From assembly GCF_003063375.1 (NCBI RefSeq), contig NZ_NERY01000003.1, positions 1 through 64,000 of the forward strand: a DNA stretch of 64,000 nucleotides, in the 5' to 3' direction. Both the position numbers and the translations under genes were made by a program. Each line of letters starts with the position of its first letter. Position 1 is the first letter of the stretch. A model generated the notes under the pieces. That model saw only the letters and a program-made list of their open reading frames with translations. It was not told where the DNA came from and searched no databases. The stretch comes from Limnohabitans sp. MMS-10A-178 (GTDB lineage: Bacteria; Pseudomonadota; Gammaproteobacteria; Burkholderiales; Burkholderiaceae_C). Positions 9,045 through 18,236 of the stretch are shown piece after piece.

Positions 9045-9775
9045 AAGAACTCAGTACATCCCAAGTTAGCACGCAGGTGGCCGACGGCAACAGTGTTGAC
9101 GCTGCCATCTTGAGCCGTTTTTCAGCGCGCGCTTTTTTGAACAAGCCCGTTGAAAAATCGGTGCTCGAAGATTTGCTTCAAGTGGCCGCGCGTGCACCCA
9201 GTGGCACCAACACGCAGCCTTGGAAAGTGTATGTGTTGCAAGGCAATGCCAAAGACAAATTGGTGAATGAAGTTTGCGATGCCCACAATGCCATGGCGGC
9301 CAACCCTGCTTTGGCGGCAGACTATGCAGAAGAATACGACTACTACCCCAGCCAATGGGTCAGCCCCTACATTGACCGTCGCCGTGAGTGCGGATTTGGT
9401 TTGTACGGCGTGCTCGGCATTGCCAAGGGCGAGAAAGAAAAAATGCATTTGCAGCAGCAGCAAAATTTTCGTTTCTTTGGTGCGCCAGTTGGTTTGATTT
9501 TCACCATTGACAAGGTCATGGGCCGCGGCAGTTTGCTCGACTACGGTATGTTTTTGCAAAGTGTGATGGTGGCAGCCAGAGCGCGGGGCTTGCACACTTG
9601 CCCGCAAGCTGCTTGGAACAATTTCTCAAAAATTATTTACAAACACGTTGGCGCCGGTGACAACGAAATGATGGTTTGCGGCATGTCTTTGGGTTATGCC
9701 GATGAGGCAGCCTTGGTCAACACCTTCAAAACCACTCGCATTGACCCCAGCACCTTCACACATTGGATTGAATGA
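9041..9775 (+). CDS. Nitroreductase family protein
   Basis: A 244-residue FMN-dependent nitroreductase-fold protein. Typical features are the early SRFSARAFLNKPV (phosphate-binding Arg/Ser of the FMN site), AARAPSGTNTQPWKVYVL and the C-terminal GMSLGYAD. Family members reduce nitroaromatics, quinones or enones with NAD(P)H, and their natural substrate is often unknown. The ATG at 9041 overlaps the thioesterase stop, and the end overlaps the permease start (ATGA at 9772). The coupling suggests a shared catabolic or detoxifying task with the transporter genes. Confidence 0.9.
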   Translation: MKELSTSQVSTQVADGNSVDAAILSRFSARAFLNKPVEKSVLEDLLQVAARAPSGTNTQPWKVYVLQGNAKDKLVNEVCDAHNAMAANPALAADYAEEYDYYPSQWVSPYIDRRRECGFGLYGVLGIAKGEKEKMHLQQQQNFRFFGAPVGLIFTIDKVMGRGSLLDYGMFLQSVMVAARARGLHTCPQAAWNNFSKIIYKHVGAGDNEMMVCGMSLGYADEAALVNTFKTTRIDPSTFTHWIE

Positions 9776-11625
9776 GTTTTTGGCTAATTCAGTGCTTGAA
9801 TGGCCTAAGCCACGCAAGCACCTTGTTCATCATGGCTGCGGGCTTGACGCTGGTGTTTGGCGTCACCCGCATTGTCAATTTCGCCCACGGTAGTTTTTAC
9901 ATGCTGGGTGCATTGCTGGCGGGCACCCTGGTCACTCAATGGCAACCTGGCTGGTCTGAGCATGCCGCTTTGTACTTCTTGGCCATGGTGCTTGGTGCTG
10001 TTGCTGCAGCACTGCTTGGTGCTTTGACTGAAGTTTTTCTTTTCAGACCTTTGCGTCATTCGCCGCCCCTGTATCCACTGGTTGCTACATTTGGACTGAG
10101 CTTGGTCATTCACGATGTCTTGCTTTGGTTGCTAGGGCCTGGTGAAGTTTTTGCGCCGCGCTTTCCGGGCTTGAAGGGTGCGGTTCAAGTGGGCGAAGAC
10201 TTTTTTCCGCAATGGCAAATATTGACCCTCTGTTTGGGGCCGCTGGTGTGGGGCTTGCTGCATTTGTTGCTCACTCGGACCAGCTGGGGGCAACGCGTGC
10301 GAGCTGCAACCCAAGATCGCGACATGCTAGATGCCTTGGGCGTCAACCCAGCGCCACTCATGTTGAGTGTGGTGGTCTTGGGCTGTGGTCTGGCTGGCCT
10401 GGCGGGTGCATTGCAATTGCCCAGAATGCCAGCCCATTTGCAAATGGATTTGCAAATGGTGGTGGAAACCTTTGTAGTGGTGGTCATGGGCGGTTTGGGC
10501 AGCATTGCTGGCGCTTTTTACGCTGCCATCTTGATTGGTTGTGTCCATGCCTTTGGCATTCATTTTTTTCCACAAGCAACCTTGGTCTTGGTTTTTCTCA
10601 CCATGGCTTTGGTGCTGGCCATTCGGCCTCAAGGCTTGATGGGTGAGCTTCCTGGTGCAGCACCTCGCGAGAAGGTCATGCCATTTAACATGGGCAGTTC
10701 GCATCGCATTTTTAAATGGACAGGCTGGTTGGTGTTGGCCGGCTGCGCGCTGAGCCTCTTGGTGGTCAATGACTACTCACAGCGGGTCTTGGAAGATGTG
10801 CTCATCATGATGCTGTTTGGATTGAGCTTGCAGTGCATGATGGCATTGTCGGGCTGGGTGAGTTTTGGTCATGCGGCTTACTTTGGCCTGGGTGCCTATG
10901 CTGCAGCTGTGAGTCACTTGCAATGGCAGTTCAATGCGCTGTCGGCCGCCCTGATGGGTTGTTTGGTGGCCACAGTGGCCGCACTGTTGATGGGCCAGTT
11001 GTTATTGCGCAGTGCGGGCGTTTATTTGGCCATGTTGTCACTGGCGTTTGCGCAAATGGTGTGGGCCAGTGCCAGCCAGTGGGTGTCACTCACTGGTGGC
11101 GACAATGGTTTGATCGGTTTGCAATTTTTCAATGCCATGCCGCGCTGGCAGTTTCAAGTGGCCCTAGTGCTCTTGTGCTTTGTGTCTTTGTATGGGTTCT
11201 CGCGTTTGGTTCGCTCCAGTTTTGGTGCAGCCTTGCAGGCGGGGCGCGATGCGCCTTTGCGCGCGCAAGCCAGTGCTTTGAATGTGGCTCAATTGAACCT
11301 TCGGGTATTTCTCTTGAGCGCCTGCTTGGCGGGTCTGTCGGGCAGTTTGTGGGCCATCAGCAAAGGCGCGGTGTTTCCTTCTGCGGCTTCTATTTCGAAT
11401 TCGGTCGATGCCTTGATGGTGGTTTTGTTGGGCGGCATTCATCACCTCTGGGGCGCACTTGCTGGCAGTGTCTTTTTGGTGGGCTTAGGGTCTGAAATTG
11501 GGCGTCACTTTGAATACTGGCGGGGCAGTTTGGGTTTTCTCATCATGCTTCTGATGGTCTTTGCACCTGAGGGCATGCTGGGTCTTCGCAGAGCCAAAAA
11601 AATGACAGATGGGCGAGCGCTATGA
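9772..11625 (+). CDS. Fused branched-chain amino acid-type ABC permease (LivH-LivM)
   Basis: A 617-residue membrane protein made of two permease domains that are normally separate. Residues about 1-295 are LivH-like (GLTLVFGVTRIVNFAHGSFYM near the start and VVVVMGGLGSIAGAF near the end). After a short hydrophilic linker, residues about 315-605 are LivM-like (LSGWVSFGHAAYFGLGAY, GGDNGLIGL, VVLLGGIHHLWGALAGS). Such permeases import branched-chain amino acids, amides, urea or aromatic acids. A fusion fixes a 1:1 ratio of the two halves. It overlaps nitroreductase by 4 bases and livG by 4 bases. No periplasmic binding protein gene is present in the operon. Confidence 0.93.
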   Translation: MSFWLIQCLNGLSHASTLFIMAAGLTLVFGVTRIVNFAHGSFYMLGALLAGTLVTQWQPGWSEHAALYFLAMVLGAVAAALLGALTEVFLFRPLRHSPPLYPLVATFGLSLVIHDVLLWLLGPGEVFAPRFPGLKGAVQVGEDFFPQWQILTLCLGPLVWGLLHLLLTRTSWGQRVRAATQDRDMLDALGVNPAPLMLSVVVLGCGLAGLAGALQLPRMPAHLQMDLQMVVETFVVVVMGGLGSIAGAFYAAILIGCVHAFGIHFFPQATLVLVFLTMALVLAIRPQGLMGELPGAAPREKVMPFNMGSSHRIFKWTGWLVLAGCALSLLVVNDYSQRVLEDVLIMMLFGLSLQCMMALSGWVSFGHAAYFGLGAYAAAVSHLQWQFNALSAALMGCLVATVAALLMGQLLLRSAGVYLAMLSLAFAQMVWASASQWVSLTGGDNGLIGLQFFNAMPRWQFQVALVLLCFVSLYGFSRLVRSSFGAALQAGRDAPLRAQASALNVAQLNLRVFLLSACLAGLSGSLWAISKGAVFPSAASISNSVDALMVVLLGGIHHLWGALAGSVFLVGLGSEIGRHFEYWRGSLGFLIMLLMVFAPEGMLGLRRAKKMTDGRAL

Positions 11626-12410
11626 AGCCTGTTTTAAGCGTTCAAGGCCTTAAGCAAAACTACGGTGGCTTTCAAGCCCTCAAAGGCATTGATTTTGAGT
11701 TGAATGCGGGTGAGTGTGTGGCACTCATTGGCCCCAATGGTGCTGGCAAATCCACTTGCTTTGCTTGTTTGGCAGGCCAGCAAAATGCCGCCGCCGGGCA
11801 TGTGCTTTGGCGTGGTCATGATTTGCAAAAAGTGTCGGTGGCGCAGCGAACAGGCTTGGGTGTGGCCCGAACCTTTCAGGTGGCGCAAGTGTTTGAAGCG
11901 CTTACCGTTCTGCAAAACATGCAGTTGGTTTTGCAGGCAAAACAGGGGGTTTCAATGCGCGATGTGTTGAGCGACTGTTTGCTGCACGAAGCCATGCATT
12001 GGATTGAGGAGGCTGGGCTGAGTGATTTAGGACCCGACATGCTGCGTTCGCCAGCAGACCGCCTTTCTTATGGCGGAAAAAAACGTCTGGAGTTGGCCAT
12101 GGCCATGGCGGGTTTGCCAAATCCAAGTGAGGGCCTGATGTTGTTGGATGAGCCTGCTGCCGGACTCTCGCCTGAGGAAAGGTTGGACATGATGGACCGC
12201 GTGAAGCGCATGACCGACGGGGGCACTACAGTTTTGTACACCGAACACAATATGGATGCTGTGTTTGGCGTGGCCGATCGGGTTTTGGTTCTGATTGATG
12301 GTCAATTGGTGGCTCAAGGTACAGCGCAAGAGGTTGCTGCCAACGATGTCGTTCGGCAGAGATATTTGGGACAAGCCTTTACTTTCAATGGCGGTGCTGG
12401 GCATGCTTGA
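11622..12410 (+). CDS. livG: ABC transporter ATP-binding protein, LivG type
   Basis: A 262-residue ATPase with Walker A GPNGAGKS, the LivG-specific QVAQVFEALTVLQNM stretch, the signature-like LSYGGKKRLELAMAM, Walker B LMLLDEPAAGLSPEE, and the H-loop in YTEHNMD. It would drive the fused permease directly upstream. The signature reads LSYGG rather than LSGGQ, which is common in LivG. Start and stop overlap its neighbours, so translation is probably coupled. The transported substrate is unknown. Confidence 0.93.
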   Translation: MKPVLSVQGLKQNYGGFQALKGIDFELNAGECVALIGPNGAGKSTCFACLAGQQNAAAGHVLWRGHDLQKVSVAQRTGLGVARTFQVAQVFEALTVLQNMQLVLQAKQGVSMRDVLSDCLLHEAMHWIEEAGLSDLGPDMLRSPADRLSYGGKKRLELAMAMAGLPNPSEGLMLLDEPAAGLSPEERLDMMDRVKRMTDGGTTVLYTEHNMDAVFGVADRVLVLIDGQLVAQGTAQEVAANDVVRQRYLGQAFTFNGGAGHA

Positions 12411-13053
12411 ATTGCAAAATATCAATGCCAATTATGGCCAAGCGCAAGTGTTGTTCAATGTCAGCTTGACCGTAAAGAGCGGGAACTTGTTGTTGATTCG
12501 GGGTTTGAATGGCGCAGGCAAATCGAGTTTGCTCAAAACCATCATGGGGTTGATGCCGCAATCCACGGGTCAGATCTATTGGCAGGGCGATGCGCTTCAT
12601 GCTTTGACGCCTCATGAAAGATCGCAAAAAGGCTTGGGCTATGTGCCTGAAGACCGCCGACTTTTTTCGGCATTGACAGTGAAGCAAAACCTGGAAATTG
12701 CCATCCCTCGTTTGCAGCGCAATTTACCCAACGGACAAGCAGGCCTGCAGCTCACCGATGTTTTGGACCTCTTTCCGGCACTGGCGGGCATGCTCAACCG
12801 ACCCGCGTCGCAAATGAGTGGCGGCGAGCAACAAATGCTGGCAATGGGTCGAACCTTGATGACGCAGGCCCATTTGTTGATTTTGGACGAGCCATGTGAG
12901 GGCATTGCGCCAGTCTTGGTTCAAGCCATGGCACGCGCGCTAGAGCGTCTCAAGCAACAGGGCTTGACGCTGCTGGTGGCAGAGCAAAATCAGACGCTGG
13001 CCAACATGGCCGACCAGGTGTTGACACTGGCAGGTGGCAGTCTTCAGCATTGA
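12403..13053 (+). CDS. livF: ABC transporter ATP-binding protein, LivF type
   Basis: A 216-residue ATPase partner of LivG. It has the opening MLELQNINANYGQAQVLF, a Walker A variant RGLNGAGKSS, MSGGEQQMLAMGR as signature, and LLILDEPCEGIAPVLV as Walker B with the usual LivF wording. I chose the ATG at 12403, which overlaps the end of livG by 8 bases; an ATG at 12388 is also possible. It is the last gene of the operon that begins with the deacetylase. No clear terminator follows. Confidence 0.92.
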   Translation: MLELQNINANYGQAQVLFNVSLTVKSGNLLLIRGLNGAGKSSLLKTIMGLMPQSTGQIYWQGDALHALTPHERSQKGLGYVPEDRRLFSALTVKQNLEIAIPRLQRNLPNGQAGLQLTDVLDLFPALAGMLNRPASQMSGGEQQMLAMGRTLMTQAHLLILDEPCEGIAPVLVQAMARALERLKQQGLTLLVAEQNQTLANMADQVLTLAGGSLQH

Positions 13054-13194
13054 CCTTACAAGCTGCTTTTCTGTTGCTTGGACGGGCATGGCTAGCTCAC
13101 TTTTCACCACGTTTATCCTGATATCCCTAGCCTGAGAAAGTAAGCCGCTTCACGTACACTTCTACCACCTCTGTTCTATGCCTCAATTTGCGAC

Positions 13195-14379
13195 ATGATC
13201 ATTACCAGTCTGCTGGATACCGACCTCTACAAGTTCACCATGATGCAGGTGGTCTTGCACCAGTTTCCGGGTGCACAAGTGCAATATCGGTTTCGCTGTC
13301 GCAACCCCGGCGTAGAGCTTGCGCCGTATGTCGATGAAATTCGCAACGAAATCAAATCGCTTTGCAGCTTGCATTTCAAAGAGGACGAACTGGCTTACCT
13401 GCGCACCCTGCGGTTTGTTAAAAGTGATTTTGTCGACTTTTTGGGCTTGTTCAGGCTCAATGAAAAATACATCCAAGTTACACCCAGTTTGACGGGTGAA
13501 ATTGAAATCGTCATTCAAGGGCCTTGGCTTCACACCATCTTGTTTGAAATTCCCGTATTGGCCATTGTCAATGAGGTTTATTTCAGAAATACCCAGCGCA
13601 TGCCCGATTTGATCGAAGGCAGGCAGCGGCTCGATACCAAAATCAAGCAATTGCAAGCGGATGATTTGCGAGCCCTCAAAATTGCCGACTACGGTACTCG
13701 TCGCCGCTTTTCCAGAGCTTGGCACGAAGAGGTTTTAAGGGTGCTGACGGGGCGCTTGGGTTTTGGTCAAGCAGGCCAGTTTGCAGGTACCAGCAATGTT
13801 TACTATGCATACACCCTTGGTTTGACGCCTTTGGGCACCATGGCCCATGAATACCTGCAGGCTTGCCAAGCTTTGGGGCCTCGATTGCGTGACAGTCAAG
13901 TCTTTGCGTTTGAATCGTGGGCTCGCGAGTACCGCGGCGACTTGGGTATCGCACTCAGCGACGTGTACGGATTCAATGCCTTTTTGCGCGACTTTGACAT
14001 GTATTTTTGCAAGCTGTTTGATGGTGCCCGTCACGACAGTGGCGACCCCTTTATGTGGGGCGAGCGCATGATTGCGCACTACCGCACGCATCGAGTCGAT
14101 CCACTGACCAAAACACTCATTTTCAGTGACGGACTGACAGTACCCAAAACCATTGAACTGTTCAGGCAGTTCAATGGCCGCTGCATGCTGGCTTTTGGCA
14201 TTGGGACCAATTTGACCAATGATTTGGGCTATGAGCCCCTTCAAATTGTGATCAAAATGACCCGCTGTAATGGCCAGCCGGTTGCCAAGTTGTCGGACTC
14301 CCCAGGCAAGGGCATGTGCGACGATGAAAAGTATTTGGCATACCTTGCGCAAGTTTTTGAAATCACGCCCAATACCTGA
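13195..14379 (+). CDS. pncB: Nicotinate phosphoribosyltransferase
   Basis: A 394-residue enzyme that converts nicotinate, PRPP and ATP to nicotinate mononucleotide in NAD salvage. The opening [14 protein letters not shown], the central GTRRRFS (its His-equivalent region), GTSNV, and the late SDGLT and [12 protein letters not shown] motifs are typical of bacterial PncB, and the length is normal. It stands alone after a 141-base gap that shows no recognisable operator. The next gene is 50 bases downstream on the same strand. Confidence 0.95.
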   Translation: MIITSLLDTDLYKFTMMQVVLHQFPGAQVQYRFRCRNPGVELAPYVDEIRNEIKSLCSLHFKEDELAYLRTLRFVKSDFVDFLGLFRLNEKYIQVTPSLTGEIEIVIQGPWLHTILFEIPVLAIVNEVYFRNTQRMPDLIEGRQRLDTKIKQLQADDLRALKIADYGTRRRFSRAWHEEVLRVLTGRLGFGQAGQFAGTSNVYYAYTLGLTPLGTMAHEYLQACQALGPRLRDSQVFAFESWAREYRGDLGIALSDVYGFNAFLRDFDMYFCKLFDGARHDSGDPFMWGERMIAHYRTHRVDPLTKTLIFSDGLTVPKTIELFRQFNGRCMLAFGIGTNLTNDLGYEPLQIVIKMTRCNGQPVAKLSDSPGKGMCDDEKYLAYLAQVFEITPNT

Positions 14380-14429
14380 TGGCGTGTCTTTTGATGTTTG
14401 CTTGAATTGATCGAATAAGGTGATGTGAT

Positions 14430-15857
14430 ATGAAATCTGTGTTCTCGCCCTGGCTCTTGATGGCACTGACTTTGTGTTTTTTGGGCGCTCCAAGCGCCGC
14501 TTTGGCTGCCGATTTTGATGGTGCTCTGCTCACTGCTGTGTGGGGTGTTCCATTTGCGGGCATTTTGCTGTGCATTGCCCTCATGCCACTTTTAACGCCG
14601 CATTTTTGGCACCACCATTACGGCAAGGTGGTGGCCGCTTGGTCTTTGGCATTTTTCATTCCCTTTGCAGTCATGTTTGGCGCCAATGTGGCAGGTGAAA
14701 ACTTGATCCACGTGCTGTTTGCAGAATACATTCCGTTCATTGTGCTTTTGACTGCTTTGTACACCGTGTCTGGCGGTATCTTCATTCGCGGTAATTTGCA
14801 CGGTAGCCCAGCACTGAACACCGCCATCCTTGCCATTGGCGCATTCTTGGCCAGCTTCATGGGTACCACTGGAGCTTCCATGCTCATGATTCGCCCCCTC
14901 ATTAGGGCCAACGACAACCGTAAGCATGTGGCTCATGTGGTTGTTTTCTTTATCTTCATCGTGTCCAACGCAGGGGGTTCATTGACCCCCTTGGGCGACC
15001 CCCCTTTGTTTTTGGGGTTTTTAAAGGGCGTTGATTTTTTCTGGACCCTGCAACATCTTCTCCCAAAATCGCTTTTCTTGATGGGTTCTTTGCTGGTCAT
15101 ATTTTTTATTTTGGATTCTTGGTTCTATCACAAGCGGGAAGAAGTCCAGGTGTTTGACCCAACGCCAGACTCACGTCAAATTGGCTTTGATGGCAAAGTC
15201 AACTTTGCTCTGCTTGCGGGTGTAGTGGCCTTGGTCTTGATGTCGGGTGTTTGGAAAACCGATGTGGTTTTCAATGTGGCAGGCACTGAAGTGGGCTTGC
15301 CAGGCTTGGTTCGCGATGCAGGACTTTTGCTCATCATCTTCATCTCTCTCAAGCTAACGCCCACACAAGTCCATGCCGACAATCAATTTGGCTGGGGGCC
15401 CATGCAAGAGGTTGCCAAATTGTTTGCGGGTATTTTCCTCACCATCATCCCAGTCATTGCCATGTTGAAGGCCGGCGTCAATGGCCCTTTTGGTGCGGTG
15501 GTGACGGCCGTTACCAACCCCGATGGTTCGCCCAATGTGATGATGTATTTTTGGATCACGGGTTTGCTCAGTTCTTTCCTCGACAATGCGCCTACTTATT
15601 TGGTGTTTTTCAATACCGCAGGCGGCGATGCGCAGGTTTTGATGACCACCTTGGCGCCTACTTTGGCGGCCATTTCGGCAGGTGCCGTATTCATGGGCGC
15701 CAACAGCTATATTGGCAATGCGCCTAATTTGATGGTCAAAGCCATTGCTGAAGATCGCGGCATCAAGATGCCAAGTTTCTTTGGCTATATGGTTTGGTCT
15801 ATTTGCGTTTTAATTCCGTTGTTCATTGTGATGACGTTCATTTGGTTTCGAACATGA
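14430..15857 (+). CDS. Sodium:proton antiporter of the NhaD/ArsB (IT) superfamily
   Basis: A 475-residue membrane protein with about 11-12 hydrophobic segments, preceded by a possible cleavable signal (ending ALAADFDG). Repeated ion-transporter motifs are visible: SNAGGSLTPLGDPPLFLGFL in the first half and SSFLDNAPTYLVFF plus GANSYIGNAPN in the second. These match the putative Na+/H+ antiporter group related to NhaD and citrate/arsenite carriers. The transported ion is inferred from the family. Its stop overlaps the start of the dehydrogenase gene by ATGA. Confidence 0.83.
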   Translation: MKSVFSPWLLMALTLCFLGAPSAALAADFDGALLTAVWGVPFAGILLCIALMPLLTPHFWHHHYGKVVAAWSLAFFIPFAVMFGANVAGENLIHVLFAEYIPFIVLLTALYTVSGGIFIRGNLHGSPALNTAILAIGAFLASFMGTTGASMLMIRPLIRANDNRKHVAHVVVFFIFIVSNAGGSLTPLGDPPLFLGFLKGVDFFWTLQHLLPKSLFLMGSLLVIFFILDSWFYHKREEVQVFDPTPDSRQIGFDGKVNFALLAGVVALVLMSGVWKTDVVFNVAGTEVGLPGLVRDAGLLLIIFISLKLTPTQVHADNQFGWGPMQEVAKLFAGIFLTIIPVIAMLKAGVNGPFGAVVTAVTNPDGSPNVMMYFWITGLLSSFLDNAPTYLVFFNTAGGDAQVLMTTLAPTLAAISAGAVFMGANSYIGNAPNLMVKAIAEDRGIKMPSFFGYMVWSICVLIPLFIVMTFIWFRT

Positions 15858-16834
15858 CAAAAAAATCTATCTTGGTAGCGCGTGCTATTTTTCCAGAAGT
15901 GCTTGAGATGCTGTCGCAGCATTTTCAAGTTGAAAGCAATCAGTCTGACGAGGTGTGGTCTGCTGATGTGTTGAAGCAAAAAATGCAAGGCAAGGTGGGT
16001 GCGCTCACCACGGGCAGTGAGCGCATTGACGCAGCGCTCTTGCAAGCCAACCCTCAGCTCAAAATAGTGGCCAACATGGCGGTGGGGTACAACAACTTTG
16101 ACATTGCCGCCATGACATCGGCGGGCGTTCTGGCCACCAACGCACCCGATGTGTTGACGGAAACCACCGCTGACTTTGGTTTTGCTTTGCTCATGGCCAC
16201 AGCCAGACGCATTACAGAGAGCGAACACTACTTGCGCAAGGGCTTGTGGACAAAGTGGAGCTATGACATGTTTACAGGCGCCGAAGTGCATGGCAGCATG
16301 CTTGGCATCATTGGCATGGGCCGAATTGGCCAAGGCATTGCCAAGCGAGCTGCGCATGGGTTTGGCATGCGAGTGATCTATCACAACCGCAGCCGCTTGA
16401 GCGCAGACCTTGAGTCGGCTTGCAAGGCCACCTATGTCGCCAAAGAAGAACTGCTTCGCACGGCCGACCACGTCATGCTGGTGGTGCCTTACAGCGCTGA
16501 ATCGCATCACACCATTGGCGCCAAAGAGTTAAGTTGCATGAAGCCTACTGCCACACTGGTCAACATTGCCCGCGGCGGCATTGTGGACGATGCGGCTTTG
16601 GCATTGGCCTTGAAGAACAAACAGATTGCAGCGGCTGGCCTTGATGTGTTTGAAGGCGAACCTGCTCTCAATCCTGCGCTTCTGACGGTACCCAACGTGG
16701 TGCTTACCCCCCACATTGCCAGTGCAACCATTCAAACGCGCATGGCCATGGCCAAGTTGGCGGCAGACAACCTCATTGAATTTTTGACCAAGGGCAAGGC
16801 TCTCACACCGCTCAATCAAGTGACGGGCAATTAA
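15854..16834 (+). CDS. D-2-hydroxyacid dehydrogenase (glyoxylate/hydroxypyruvate reductase type)
   Basis: A 326-residue NAD(P)-dependent enzyme. Motifs are the substrate loop NMAVGYNNFDI, the Rossmann GMGRIGQGIAKRA, the catalytic Arg in NIARGGIVDD, Glu in DVFEGEP, and His in LTPHIASAT. This wording is that of the D-glycerate dehydrogenase/glyoxylate reductase group, which reduces glyoxylate or hydroxypyruvate. I chose the ATG at 15854, which overlaps the antiporter stop; an in-frame upstream extension to 15794 would lie inside that gene. The exact substrate is not certain. Confidence 0.92.
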   Translation: MTKKSILVARAIFPEVLEMLSQHFQVESNQSDEVWSADVLKQKMQGKVGALTTGSERIDAALLQANPQLKIVANMAVGYNNFDIAAMTSAGVLATNAPDVLTETTADFGFALLMATARRITESEHYLRKGLWTKWSYDMFTGAEVHGSMLGIIGMGRIGQGIAKRAAHGFGMRVIYHNRSRLSADLESACKATYVAKEELLRTADHVMLVVPYSAESHHTIGAKELSCMKPTATLVNIARGGIVDDAALALALKNKQIAAAGLDVFEGEPALNPALLTVPNVVLTPHIASATIQTRMAMAKLAADNLIEFLTKGKALTPLNQVTGN

Positions 16835-16841
16835 GCTCAAG

Positions 16842-18236
16842 ATGGACAGTTCAGTTTCTTTATGGGTTTTGTTGCTGGCCAATTTGTTGGTGTTGGTCTT
16901 GGTTTTTTTCTTGGTCTTGGCCTTGTGGCGAAAACAAACGAGCCAACGTGATGACGCAGCCGATGAGCTTAATCAAGTCAATCAATTGGCCCTCAATTTG
17001 CAAGCGGCCAATGAGCGATTAGAGCGTGAGTTGCGCAACGCCATCAGCGAATCTGCAAGAGGCGGGCGGCAAGAACTCATTCAAACCTTGGGCACCTTTC
17101 AGCAAAGTTTGGTGCAACAAAGCGCCGAGGCTACACGCACGCAAAACAGCCAGATGGATGCGTTTGCACAGCAACTGGCTCTGCTGCAAAAAACCTTGTC
17201 CGATACGCTCACTTTGCAGGTGCAGCAGTTGTCAGAGGCCAACGCACGCCGCTTGTCGGAAATGCGCGGCACCTTGGAAACGCAGCTGGCCCAGCTTCAG
17301 CAAAGTAACACCGCCAAGCTCGACGAAATGCGCCAAACGGTTGACGAAAAACTGCAAACAACTTTGCAAGCACGGCTGGGCGAAAGCTTCAAGCAAGTGG
17401 CAGATCGCTTGGAGCAAGTGCACAAGGGGCTGGGAGAGATGAACACCTTGGCGCAAGGTGTTGGTGACCTCAAACATTTGCTCACCAACGTCAAAACACG
17501 CGGCATGTTTGGCGAAGCCCAACTGGCTTCTTTGTTAGAGCAAGTGATGGCGCCCGATCAGTATGCAACGCAGCACGCTACGCGGCCCGGTAGCAAAAAT
17601 CGAGTCGACTTTGCCATTCGTTTGCCTGGCCGCTCAGATGATGGTGAGCCCGTTTGGTTGCCCATTGATGCCAAGTTTCCCAATGAAGACTACGAGCGCT
17701 TGCTAGATGCGCAGTCGCGTGCCGATGTCATTCAAGCCGAGTTGTGCAGCAAGGCCTTGGAAGCGCGTGTGCGATTGGAAGCCAAATCAATGACCGAAAA
17801 ATATGTAGAGCCTCCTTACACCACAGACTTTGCCATCATGTTCTTGCCCACGGAGGGCTTGTATGCAGAGGTGCTGCGCCGCCCCGGATTGATAGAGTCT
17901 TTGCAGCGCGATTACCGTGTTACGCTGGCAGGCCCAACCACACTCATGGCCATGTTGAATTCTTTGCAAATGGGCTTCAGAACCTTGGCACTCGAAAAAC
18001 GCTCGAGTGAAGTTTGGCAAGTTTTGGGTGCCGTCAAAACAGAGTTTGGCAAGTTTGGCGATGTGTTGGCCAAGGTCAAAGAACAAACGCAATCGGTTTT
18101 GAACACCTTGGACAAAGCTCAAACTCGCAGCAATGTGATGCACCGCGCTTTGCGAGGCGTAGAGGCTTTGTCAGAAGGACAAGCGGCTGGACTGTTGCCC
18201 AACGAAGCGGATGCCACGGATAGCGACAACCCGTGA
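16842..18236 (+). CDS. rmuC: DNA recombination protein RmuC
   Basis: A 464-residue protein with an N-terminal membrane anchor (about residues 5-27), a long coiled coil rich in Gln, Glu and Leu, and a C-terminal nuclease-like RmuC domain. The domain includes TRGMFGEAQLASLLEQV, WLPIDAKFPNEDYERL and IMFLPTEGLYAEVL. RmuC limits recombination at inverted repeats and belongs to the PD-(D/E)XK nuclease superfamily. The gene starts 7 bases after the dehydrogenase and ends in a GTGA overlap with the MFS gene. Confidence 0.94.
   Translation: MDSSVSLWVLLLANLLVLVLVFFLVLALWRKQTSQRDDAADELNQVNQLALNLQAANERLERELRNAISESARGGRQELIQTLGTFQQSLVQQSAEATRTQNSQMDAFAQQLALLQKTLSDTLTLQVQQLSEANARRLSEMRGTLETQLAQLQQSNTAKLDEMRQTVDEKLQTTLQARLGESFKQVADRLEQVHKGLGEMNTLAQGVGDLKHLLTNVKTRGMFGEAQLASLLEQVMAPDQYATQHATRPGSKNRVDFAIRLPGRSDDGEPVWLPIDAKFPNEDYERLLDAQSRADVIQAELCSKALEARVRLEAKSMTEKYVEPPYTTDFAIMFLPTEGLYAEVLRRPGLIESLQRDYRVTLAGPTTLMAMLNSLQMGFRTLALEKRSSEVWQVLGAVKTEFGKFGDVLAKVKEQTQSVLNTLDKAQTRSNVMHRALRGVEALSEGQAAGLLPNEADATDSDNP

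Noticed and set aside
13735-14493. 252-codon minus-strand frame overlapping pncB
   Set aside because: Antisense to a gene with clear PncB motifs; no plausible start signal or similarity.
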